Assembly: GCA_033064195.1 (NCBI GenBank)
Contig: JARBJD010000133.1
Location: forward strand, 1-64,000
Direction of reading: 5' to 3'
Source of the DNA: Blattamonas nauphoetae
Taxonomy: Eukaryota > Preaxostyla > Oxymonadida
Length of the DNA stretch: 64,000 bases
The position numbers and the translations under genes are program-made. The first letter of the stretch is position 1, and each line of letters starts with the position of its first letter. Shown here piece by piece: positions 55,015-64,000 of the stretch. The notes under the pieces are model-generated. The model saw only the letters and a list, made by a program, of their open reading frames with translations. It was not told the DNA's origin and did no database searches.

Positions 55015-56177
55015 TCAACTCAACGGAGAGTGTTGTGGCCTTTCCAAAGTACTTGCGTACTTCGCCAGGAGCGGATTTTCCTCCGTTTTGGGCCTCACCT
55101 GGAAGCCAATTTGGGCGTGGCTTTCGATGAAGGAAAAGACGGTATCAAAAAACTGTCTGGTCCGTTCAGAGTTGTGATCCCCCGAAAGATGATATAATTC
55201 ACGGTCAGGAGAAACATATTTGTTAAATCTGCAAAATATACCAAAATAATGGACACACAAAAGCTCAGCTTGTTTGAAAGGAATTAGATTGTCGTCAGGC
55301 GAGTGTGCAATAAATAAAGGGGTAGAAGTGTCAGAAATAACATCAATTGGTGAATAATGTCTAGATATGGGATATATCATGAGAACGAGAGATCACACTT
55401 GATGTCCATTCCTGTCAGTTTCTTTATCCGCGACCGAATTAACGATTTTCCGATCGGGATCACAATAAAGCCTCCACAGAACTGGTTCTTCATCACCTCT
55501 GCCATCGCATCCACCACATCCATCATTCGTGCGAAGGGCGAATCTGCAACGCAACACACAAACCGGCCAGGGTGTAATGAAGCCTGTTGTATCGTCACAG
55601 CCGCACCCATGCTTCGTCCCCACAATACTGTTGGGAAAGAGGAGGAATATGAGTCGGAAAAATGGGGACAGACCGATGTGATCAAACGAATACGATTTCT
55701 GGAGGTATGTGTGCACAGCATCCACATCCTGCACTTCTCGACACCCAACCGTAATATACTTCCCGTCGGATAGGCCGCATCCAGAAAAATCAAATCCACA
55801 GACAGCGAGCCCGCGGCGGAGGTACTCAACACAAATTTGGAGGCAATCCAACAAATTTCCTGAAGAAATGAAGAAAGATATGGGAAAGAATCACCCATAC
55901 CAGCGTTCCCATGACAATAGATGATGCATGTGTTCGGTTTCGGCGTGTCATTTCGAGATCCGGGAAAGAATATACAGCCGTGCAATATTTGATTATCCGC
56001 GTTGTGGACCTATATAACATGACAAAGAATTGATTATACGGTGAAATCATCCCGGTAGAAACTCGTGTCATCCAGGAAGCCATCAGATGGGCCAAGTTCC
56101 TGATCTGTGTAGATATAGCGTGGAGGACGTATCACCATCTCGGCACCCATCTCCACCAGCTCGTTGATCGATGGCAT
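55015..56177 (-). CDS. ABHD17-type alpha/beta serine hydrolase
   Basis: Exons by splice signals: 56177-56040, 56009-55901, 55859-55674, 55627-55399 and 55360-55015, with introns of 30, 41, 46 and 38 bases, all GT-AG and in frame. A further 30-base in-frame intron is possible at 55229-55258. The protein has an oxyanion-type IIYCHGNAGN, a GFDFSGCGLSDG strand-turn, the nucleophile elbow LWGRSMGAA (Ser), an acid in FIAHSPDDNLIP and the His in LSGDHNSER, so the full catalytic triad is visible. Family members of this kind remove palmitate from membrane-bound proteins or act as general serine hydrolases; the substrate here is unknown. The short C-terminal tail is Pro/Ser-rich. Confidence 0.8.
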
Positions 56178-56179
56178 TT

Positions 56180-56365
56180 CAAAATAGAAACTAAATCACT
56201 CTCCCAAACCGTCAAAGATACAGAATAATGGAGTGATCGACTTTCTGACAAACAGAAGGTATCCAGATTGTGACCAGTCAAAAAAAAGAAGAGAGCGTAT
56301 AACCACGATGATATGATCCGGGTACAAATAACATAACATATTTACGAAAACAATCAGACATTAGT
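56180..56365. other. Intergenic spacer
   Basis: Short gap between two minus-strand genes. Nothing further seen. Confidence 0.4.
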
Positions 56366-56369
56366 CTGT

Positions 56370-59025
56370 CTACTTCGTGTCTTGGTTGTCGACAGGAGCG
56401 TCTTTGGCCAAGACAGGCTCAACACCAGCATCAGCAGCAACAGCCTGAGCTTGTTCAGCCTGCGGTGGAGCATCATGGTTCTCTCTCGCTTCAGACGGGA
56501 GATCCTGCGGAGCCTGATTAGGCATGCGGGGATCGCCCTGTGGGTTTGATCCTTGTGGGGGATAGCCCTGTGGAGGGTAGCCTTGTGGAGGATACCCTTG
56601 TGGGGGAGGATAATACCCCTGCGGCGGATATCCAGGGTATGGGTACCCTTGTGGGGGATATTGCCCAGCCGGCGCATTCGGATCAACAGGGGGGTATCCT
56701 TGTGGTGGCACTCCTTGTGGAGGGTATCCTTGTGGAGGATAAGCACCTGGAGGTGGATATCCCTGTGGGGGGTACCCTTGTGGTGGATACGCGCCTGGGG
56801 GACCGTTTGGTGGGTATCCTTGTGTGGGATATCCCTGTGGAGGATAACCTTGTGGGTATCCTTGCGGGGGAGGGTAGGGGCCTTGTTGTGGTGGGCCGGC
56901 GGGAACGGCAGTTGGCTCGGCGGCGGGCTGGGATTGCATTTCGGTGCCTTGTGCGTTCTTTTTCTTCTTCTTTCCTTTCCCGTCTGCTGTTTCTTCCTCT
57001 TCGTCGTCGTCTTCGCGTCCAAAAATCGGTTTGCGCTTGGCTTCCATAAACTCAATGTCGTTTCTGAACTTCTCAGAGAGCGTGGTCTTGCCGTTCTTGT
57101 ACACAGCCCACATGTGCTTGGACAGGTTCTCGCTGGCATATCCCTTCACATCGTGCATTCTGACAACCTCCTCATCCACAAGGAACGAGTGGAGGACGGC
57201 ATACGACCCTGTGTAGAAAATGCGGAACGGGATGTTTGCGATCAATCCCACAACGAACAAACAGACAATGAATGTGAATGGCCATCCTGTGTTGTACGGC
57301 TGGTAGTTCGGAATCACTCCTCCAGCAATAATAAAGAACAGGATGATGATCGAGACGAAGCTGGACACGCAGCATCCGCAGTTCAGGACTTTTGGGACTG
57401 CATCGTCGAACCAGAAGATTCGAAGGAAGTTTCGGAAATACAAGATCACCCCTTCAGCAGCAGATGTGATGAAGTTCTTTCCGCGGATACCGATCATCAC
57501 GAAAGCTTGTTTGTTGATGAACATGATGATGTGCTCGAGGCAGGCGAGGACACATTTTAAAATAAGATATAGAATACAGCAGAGGCAGATCATTTGGTTG
57601 CTTGTTTCGCAAGCATTGACGATCCCTCGAGCGATCTGTACGAGTGTCAAAATTCCGGATCCGACAGCGATCGACCCAGATTTCTTGAAAGTGTATTTGA
57701 TGTTGCTAAGCACATGAAATGTCTTCAATTGGGTCTTATCAGCTGTGAAATACCAGTCGCTGAACGTGGCAGAAGTTCCAACTTGAACGAACCCATCGAT
57801 GAAGTTCTCCAACCAGACGAAGAGGCAGAGGCAGAAGAGGTACGTGAAAATGTGGAAGAAGTTGACGCTGCCAATGGACACAGCAGAAAGGATGTTGAAG
57901 AGAAGCAGCAGGAGGAACAGGCACGCGAACACCATCTCCATCCCAGTTCCGATGAGCGGGATGAGGATCAGACACGGCAGTTGCATGAACGCCTTTCCGG
58001 TCTCTTGCATGATCGCGATGACCAGCCTGATCCTGTCCCGCATGCAGTAGATGCAGCAGATCCGGCAGAATCCGATGCACGCGATGATCGCCCCAATTCC
58101 ACAGATGATCAAGATGAAGATGCCTCCCATTGAATCACTTGTTCCTGACGATCTCTGGTTGGAGACAGACTTCACTGGGGCAAGAATTGCCATGACTTCT
58201 GGGTCGAATTTTGGTTTGTTCTTGACATCAACTGAGTCGGGTAATAACGAGAAGACAAGGTTTGTTTGAGCACCAGTGTGTTCGTCGATGGTTGGGACAG
58301 TGTAGTACGACGGTTCGTTCACAATCGTGTTGGCAGTGACGCCGACGACGATCCCAACAATAATGACGATAATTGCGAGGAGGAACACGGTGATCAGCTC
58401 GCAGACATAGATACCCCAAACACAGCACTTGGCGTTCTTTCCGATGAAGAGGACCATAGCGTAGGAAAGAACCAACACGATGACAGCTGCAACAGGGTAC
58501 GCCCAAGATGACTTTAAGAAGTCCACAAACATCATTGAGACGTATGTTGCTGTGTAGTTCGGGTCATTTATCGGATCTTCCTCCTCTTCTTCATAGTAAG
58601 GGTTTGGGATCGACGTGAAGTTTGAATGTTGGGAGGCTAGAATCTTCTCAGCTATGAGGGTATGATTCGCAAAATGACTATATATTGGTGGCAATAGCGA
58701 GAACCGGGTGTAGTGTGAAGGTTGTCCCAGTGCGGCCAACTGCTTTTGTCGGGCTTCTTCCTCTTGCATGAAGTTCATCCAGTCCCAATTCACGATGCAT
58801 GCAGAGACAATAAGGGCGACGAGGAAGTAGAGGCCAAAACATGCGAGTACAATCAGACATTGGTAGTCGTAGCAGCCTCTGTCACGAGTGAAGATGTAAG
58901 TTTCTTCCTGCTTTTCTGCCTCTGGTTCATACTCCTCAATTCGATCTAAGAAGAGAAGAGAGAATAAAGAATAAACAGAATGAGATACCGGAGTATTTTT
59001 TGAACTGAATGAAGGTTGCAGCCAT
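56370..59025 (-). CDS. Choline-transporter-like (CTL/SLC44) membrane protein
   Basis: Two exons, 59025-58989 and 58945-56370, with a 43-base intron, giving about 870 residues. The N-terminus has the family's cytosolic segment and DRGCYD signature followed by a first membrane helix (LIVLACFGLYFLVALIVSAC). A long extracytosolic loop with NFTS and NYTAT glycosylation sites follows. Then come many membrane helices (for example VAAVIVLVLSYAMVLFIGKN; IFILIICGIGAIIACIGFCR) and Cys-rich turns. The C-terminal 200 residues are a Gly-Tyr-Pro-Pro-Gln repeat tail of about 20 irregular units, then an acidic end. SLC44 proteins move choline or related substrates across plasma or organelle membranes. The tail is unusual in length and may bind WW/SH3-type partners. 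Confidence 0.85.
56540..56900 (-). repeat. Coding repeat of the proline-rich tail
   Basis: About twenty irregular 15-21 base units encoding YPPQG-type words within the SLC44-like gene. Both strands stay open across it by composition, which explains the long antisense frames. Confidence 0.75.
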
Positions 59026-59179
59026 GAGGCAATGATGGATCAAGCCCTTAAATTGGAAAAGATCATAGAATTTCAAAACACCCTTCTTATAGTCCCTTTC
59101 AATCAGGTTCTGACAATGATTGGTGAGAGTGTGGTCGAAAGTTGATTTGAGTGGCTGAGTTCGAAAAAAACAAAAGAGT

Positions 59180-61267
59180 ATGGGACTTGTGATCCAACCA
59201 CATCATCAAATGTCATTCCCTCCAAACTCTTTTTCATCAGGCCAGAACGTGTACGTCAACATATCAGTCTGTTCTGAATTCTTTGATGTTCATTGTCTCT
59301 CCTCACACAGACTGGAGATGTACCCAAATTCATCGCTGACATTAAGAGCGGTGGGATTGATGAGAAACAGAAAGCCATTGAAAGCCTTACCATTCTCCTT
59401 CTTCGTTGTATTCTCCTTCGAATTTCCATTTTTTCATCTCAGATGCGAATATCGCACCCAAACTATTGGAGCAAGGCATCCTGGAGGCTCTTGTAAGCGT
59501 CCTCACCGAAGGATTTGATAAAGCGCTTTATGTATTGCACGTTCTATCTCTTTCAACTGTCTAGCTCTCCTGCAACCAACTCCTGGCGATCTTGAGTTCG
59601 ACACTCCTTTCAAATGACACGGAAACATCCTGCCAGCAGATCATGGGCAATCTGCTGGAGATGATGACTGTATGCTCATTTTGGGAGGTTTTTTCCATGT
59701 TAATGTCTCGAACCAGAGACCCATCCGTCCATTTTTCAAACTTATATTTTCCATCATTGATTATCCTGTGCTATTCCATCTCTTTAATTTTATAGCCAAG
59801 CAACGATCAATTAAATCGAAGTGCATTACGTGCAGGAAAGTTTGTCCATCCATATCCTCTCCACACCCATCACATCTCCCTCACCGCCTGATCTCCCTCT
59901 CAGAATCATTTCCACCTCGTCCTCCGTCGCAGGCAAGACCCTCCGTGAAGCAGCTCTCGCCAAAGGCTTTGTTGACATCCTGGACGGCGAGCTGCGCCTC
60001 AAAGAAAATCCCCCCGAGACCCTCGTCGAAGCGATTGGATGTATCTCCGGTCTCTTCCGAATGAAGGTGAAGAAGGAAGAGATGATCCAGCTGAAAGGGC
60101 CACTGGATCAGCTGGCGCATGGGGAGGACAATCTTGTGGGGGAGGCAGCTGGCGGGGTGATGGCGAGATACATGCACGATGTGTCGTCCTCGTCGCATCG
60201 ACGCCGAAAGAGACACCGAAATGGGGTGGCGAATGAATGGGACATGATTAATGACGACTCGCAAGAAGAGGAAAGCTCGAACGAACAAGGCCCGTTCAAC
60301 GACGTGCAATTCCAGCTGGAGCAGACGATGAGGAGCATCAAGGGAATCAACACATCGACACGATCGCGCCATTCCCCATCGTCCCCACACCGTCGGAACC
60401 GCTTTGAGCCTGTCGTCCTCCCCTCGCTGACTGTTTACGACGACGAGCCCCGCCGCGACACTGTCGAGATCAAGTTTGCATATGGGTCACTCCCGATCAC
60501 GGAACTGGCGAATCGATGCTCGAAGCGTGTGGGGGATTATAAATGGTCGACCGTCGTGGTTGATCACACCGTGACGCAAGTCTGATTTTGTTCGCTTTTT
60601 CTTTCATATCTGTCTTTTCTTGCACCCTCCACAACAGGGAATAGCTAAATGGTTGGCCTCTCCTTTGTTTCTTCATTTTCTGTCTCCAGTGTCTTCCGGA
60701 GCCATGGCCATCAGGTGTCGATGATTGTTGGAGTTGTTGACGACCAATACCGGATTCGGGACAACCAGCAACTTGGAAAAGTGGAACGTGTGTTCTTTAA
60801 CATTATTGACAATTTCTGAATCAACAGACACCCTTTCCTATCGAGCTAATGGGTATGTGAAATAAGGGGATGTCTTTGTGCCTTTATCGTTCGTATTTGG
60901 TGCTCATAATCCACCCGCCACTCACAATATTATCCGTTCCCTTCTCAGAGGATCTATTTCGCATTCAGACGACTTTCTTGACTCCAACACAAGTTGGGGT
61001 GAGAACGACGAAATCAGTATCATCATCGATATGACACGCCACTGCCTCTACTTCCAGAAGAACGGAGAGCTGCAGCCGATTGGAGTGAGGAACATCCCAC
61101 ATTCCCTCAGATTTGCTGTTTGTTGTCTCTTTTCATGATCGACTTTTCAGTTCGACCTGTATTGGGAAAACGACACCTGCGAGGTCCTTTCTCTGGAATA
61201 TCTCACAGAACCTGCTTTCCAGAAATTGATGAAGTCGCAGAAAGTGACTTTGAAAGATTGGAGATAG
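59180..61267 (+). CDS. Armadillo-type helical protein with C-terminal SPRY domain
   Basis: Eleven exons by splice signals: 59180-59248, 59311-59404, 59443-59540, 59565-59669, 59796-59820, 59933-60579, 60638-60651 (14 bases), 60690-60787, 60828-60852, 60949-61117 and 61151-61267. All joins keep one frame. Introns run from 24 to 126 bases. The N-terminal half is ARM-like (GDVPKFIADIKSGGIDEKQK; NIAPKLLEQGILEALVSVLT). A charged insertion with RRRKRHRNG follows. The C-terminal SPRY domain shows SMIVGVVDDQYRI, TLSYRANGG, WGENDEISIIIDM, CLYFQKNGELQPIG and FAFDLYWENDTCEVLSL, ending at TAG 61267. The 24-base intron removes an otherwise in-frame TAG at 59562. Likely an adaptor or ubiquitin-ligase-type scaffold; the partner is unknown. 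Confidence 0.8.
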
Positions 61268-61592
61268 ATTTGAAGCGATTGTTTTTGTTTTCCTTTTTTG
61301 GTCGGCATTTCATGGTGTGGCTTTTCGTCGTGCACCAGGGGTAAATTACTAAACGACGAGTTATGATCAAACCGTGTGAAACAGGCTATTCTTCGCCTGT
61401 TTATTCCACCCCAGAACATCTCGAATCTCCAATTCGGGCAGTGGTTTCCAACCATTCTAGAGTAGATTTAACTCAATTTGAATTCGTGAAGATAGAGATG
61501 AGTATCTTGGGGAAGGATTCAGACTTGTGGGAATGAACTCTGTTTCGACGGAGATTCAAAAAGTGAATTATGGATGATCAATTCCATCAGCC
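61268..61592. other. Intergenic spacer
   Basis: No gene recognised. A GTTATGATCAAACC word and a short hairpin (AACAGGCtattcttCGCCTGTTT) lie near 61380-61402. Possible promoter region of the next gene. Confidence 0.4.
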
Positions 61593-63021
61593 ATGTTTCC
61601 AGATTTTCAACAGGTTTGACCCATCACCAATTCATCTCAATTCTCTGTTCCTTTCGTTTTCTCTCTTTCACTCCCGAATGTTCTCAGAATATCTCGAAAA
61701 CTGACGACAAAGATGTGATGGTTTGTCTCGAGTTTTTTCACTTGATCATCGCTCCTCACTTTCTTTCTCCCTCATCGTTCCATTCCCCAGAATCAGTTTA
61801 CGATTGAGTCAGTGTTGGATTGGCTGAGTGATTCGTCTGTCCATCCCAGAAACAGAGTCAACTCTTTCCAATGGTTCCACGTTCCCACTCTCCTCACAAC
61901 CCACATCCAATCACAACCAACAAAAGAAAGCAATGAAGTGCTATCGCAATTGCTTCAACGAATGATGACGATCCTGGACGAGTGCTTCGATTGTCAGACT
62001 GCAATTTCGAACAAGCGACTCCTCCACTCTTCTCTCTCCCAACTCTCCCAATCTCCCTCCCTCGACCCCAAAATCAAACGCAAGGCAAGCCAATGTCTAA
62101 CATCGTTAGACACAATCAAAGAAGGGCCTTTTGTGCTCGTCGCTGTAGAAACACTCGAATCCGTCGACAAATTGAGGCGCGACCACGACCAACAGCAAGC
62201 GAGATTGAATCAATCAGAACGAACGATCGCCCAACTGGAAAAGGAGAAGGCAGCGTGGATGGAGGAGAGGAAGGTGCTTGTGTCACAAGTTCAGTCGCTC
62301 CAGCGAGAGAAGGAACAAATGCGAGTCGCTGACGAGCGCAGGGCGAGAGAAATGAACCATCCCATCCAACTGGAAGAGACAGTGAGGAGCCTGATTCTGG
62401 CGCAGCAGACAATCCAACAGATGCCGACAGAACTCCCACAACGATCACAACCAATTGTCGCTTCTGATGTCATCGTCGCGTTCAGTCCAGAACACTACAG
62501 GATGAGAGGATGGACTGTCACGCGAATCAATTCCACTGGGAATGTTGGATGCTTCACAAGACCTGTCTCGACCGGCATTCATCGACTGTCCATCACAACT
62601 GAAGCGAATGACGTCAGTTTGTCACTCCTCCATTCATCATCTTCCTTCTTTTTTCATTTCAGTGATTGGTGTGTGTGACGCTGCAGAATGCACAAACCAT
62701 CTCACCGATGATATCTCTGAATCTCCAAAAGCAGCACTGATGAACTGGAATGGATATCTCATTTCAGGTCGGCAGTACCTTGCTCAGAACGCTGAACCTG
62801 AAAAAGGACTGGAGTGGTCGGCAGAGGCTGATTTGGAGAAGAGGACACTCCACTTCTTCATCAACGGGATCCAATTGGAACACCACTTCGTCAACATTCC
62901 TGTCCCTCTCGTCTTCGCTCTAAATGCCTATTGGGAGGATGCTACGATTGGGATCACGCTTTGGGGAGAGTTGAAGGAGTCGAGTGTGATGTTCGAAGGA
63001 ACTGGACACAATTTGGGATGA
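61593..63021 (+). CDS. Coiled-coil protein with C-terminal SPRY-like domain (paralogue B)
   Basis: Exons: 61593-61613 (21 bases, MFPDFQQ), 61688-61720 (33 bases, NISKTDDKDVM), 61791 to about 62612, and about 62663-63021. The long exon parallels paralogue A closely (WLSDSSVHPRN.VNSFQWFH; LSQLLQRMMTILDECFD), then a coiled coil (RNDRPT region, REKEQMRVADERRAREMN) and the SPRY front (SDVIVAFSPEHYRMRGWTVT). The last exon carries GLEWSAEADLEKRTLHFFIN and ends HNLG before TGA. The 50-base last intron starts GTCAGTTTG and is conserved in sequence in the other two family members. Role unknown; SPRY suggests a binding module and the coiled coil suggests self-association. Confidence 0.75.
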
Positions 63022-63179
63022 ATCATTTCACTCGTCTCTTCGTTTTGATTCAAACATCCCACTTTCATTCCACAACGAATTCATCGTTTCTAAGCGTTTT
63101 AAAAAAACGGGTTAAGCAAGCACAAACGAACGAGTTTGTTGTCAAAACTCGCCAATTCCCATTTCACGATTTCTAGGAA
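63022..63179. other. Intergenic spacer
   Basis: A/T-rich gap, nothing further seen. Confidence 0.4.
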
Positions 63180-64000
63180 ATGTCCCCTAAAAAATGTTTG
63201 ATCTTCGACAGGCCAGGAAATGAGACGTTAACAAACAAGGAATTACATAGTCTGATGAATGCACTGTCACTGACAGTTCCACCGACAACCAGCCTTTTTG
63301 AATGGTCGGGAATTCCGGCGTCTGTTCGAAGTGAATTTCTGATGTCAGAATGGAAACGGATGGTCCGAAATCCTCGCTTCCACATGTATTCTGTTCTCGT
63401 TGTATTCCTGCTCACTCTTTGTCGTCTCCTCAATTCGTTCACAACAGGTTATCTGGAACACAACCTTCACCCCACAACCCTGTTGAAGTTGTCCAAGCAT
63501 CAGTGAGGCTGATGTCGAAACCGAACACCAGGTATCCCTTCACTTCCTTTTCTCCCTCAGTTTCTCTCTTTCCTGTCCATTCACCTCTCCCTTGTTCGCA
63601 CAGCATTCCACAGCTATCGAAGTACATTGGGACGTTTTTGATGTTTGCAACGGAAACAGGCACTCTTCTGCTGCAGACTCAAATTGAAGACCTCCATCGG
63701 ATCCTCACAGTCTGTTCTTTGACTTCAAATTGAATCTGTGTGTTCGACCTTGTTCAGATATGCAAACGAGTTGTCTCCCTGAAACGACTGGATGATTTCC
63801 TTTCGACGCTGGAGTGTGTCTTTTCCCTTTCTCTCTCGATTTTACTCATATTGATTGTTGATTCATCTTTGATTGATTTTCAGTCCACCATCTGTGCTAC
63901 AGTTGGACAAATTCATCGATCTGATTGGACTAACGGTGAGCATGCCTGACTTCGATGTCAGTTCCAATTCCGGATGACAAACGCGAAGGACGACGAAGGA
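63180..64000 (+). CDS. Partial multi-exon gene, unknown helical protein
   Basis: Starts MSPKKCLIFDRPGN and runs off the window. Exon-like blocks: 63180-63393 (ends before GTATTCTG), about 63449-63531 (ends before GTATCCC), about 63604-63708 (SIPQLSKYIGTFLMFATETG, then LLLQTQIEDLHRILT), about 63756-63820 (ICKRVVSLKRLDDFLSTLE) and about 63884-63932 (read as QLDKFIDLIGLT or an alternative frame). The first three joins are in frame; the last donor is ambiguous. No family is recognised. The regular Leu/Ile spacing suggests an alpha-helical protein. Neighbouring host genes on this strand are SPRY proteins, but no SPRY part is seen here. Confidence 0.5.

Noticed and set aside
56540-57560. Long plus-strand frames over the transporter gene
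   Set aside because: Antisense shadows caused by the repeat composition of the proline-rich tail.
59562-59564. TAG read as glutamine, as in some oxymonads with a changed code
   Set aside because: A 24-base GT-AG intron removes it exactly and keeps the armadillo repeat in frame; other genes end normally at TAA, TAG and TGA.

Overview
This window looks like nuclear DNA of an intron-rich, compact protist genome. Host genes are split by very short GT-AG introns (24 to about 130 bases), exons can be as short as 14 bases, genes lie close together, and the recurring host families are protein kinases, SPRY-domain proteins and armadillo-type helical proteins. I infer a relative of the oxymonads (Preaxostyla, for example Blattamonas or Monocercomonoides). 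This rests on gene style, not on a marker gene. The standard genetic code fits.

Layout. 1-8000: a pyrimidine-rich minisatellite, a MULE transposase remnant, decayed kinase and glycine-rich genes, a basic nuclear-type protein gene on the minus strand, and a poorly coding stretch. 7.9-24.9 kb: a large Polinton/Maverick-type virus-like fossil with protein-primed DNA polymerase, integrase, packaging ATPase, double-jelly-roll major capsid, penton-type minor capsid, paired small virion-type proteins and a fibre-like protein with an S74 chaperone domain. Other mobile elements have inserted into its penton gene. 24.9-26.1 kb: a regular 281-base tandem array. 28.5-31.6 kb: a decayed MULE transposon. 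31.7-38.2 kb: a second, heavily broken relative of the Polinton that keeps only the packaging and capsid half and has a hAT-like MITE in its capsid gene. Both Polinton copies begin at the left with a tRNA-like sequence followed by 19-20 base iterated repeats.

38.2-64 kb is mostly host. In order: a large helical hypothetical protein (-), a decayed transmembrane pseudokinase receptor (+), a coiled-coil/SPRY protein (-), a repeat-rich gap with a TGTCCAGTCC inverted-repeat element, a duplicated fragment of an armadillo gene (-), a kinase/coiled-coil/SPRY protein (-), a kinase fused to ubiquitin-like domains (-), an ABHD17-type serine hydrolase (-), a choline-transporter-like SLC44 membrane protein with a proline-rich tail (-), an armadillo-SPRY protein (+), a second coiled-coil/SPRY protein (+) and a partial unknown gene (+) that runs off the end.

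The Polinton genes work as one virus-like module: replication and integration on the left, packaging and capsid in the middle, attachment-type protein on the right. Most start codons sit just behind a shared T-rich box (TTTTTTATTTTT, a few bases, then AAATG), which suggests coordinated expression. The host kinases, SPRY and armadillo proteins are typical of expanded signalling or adaptor families; the sequence itself shows no pathway link between them.
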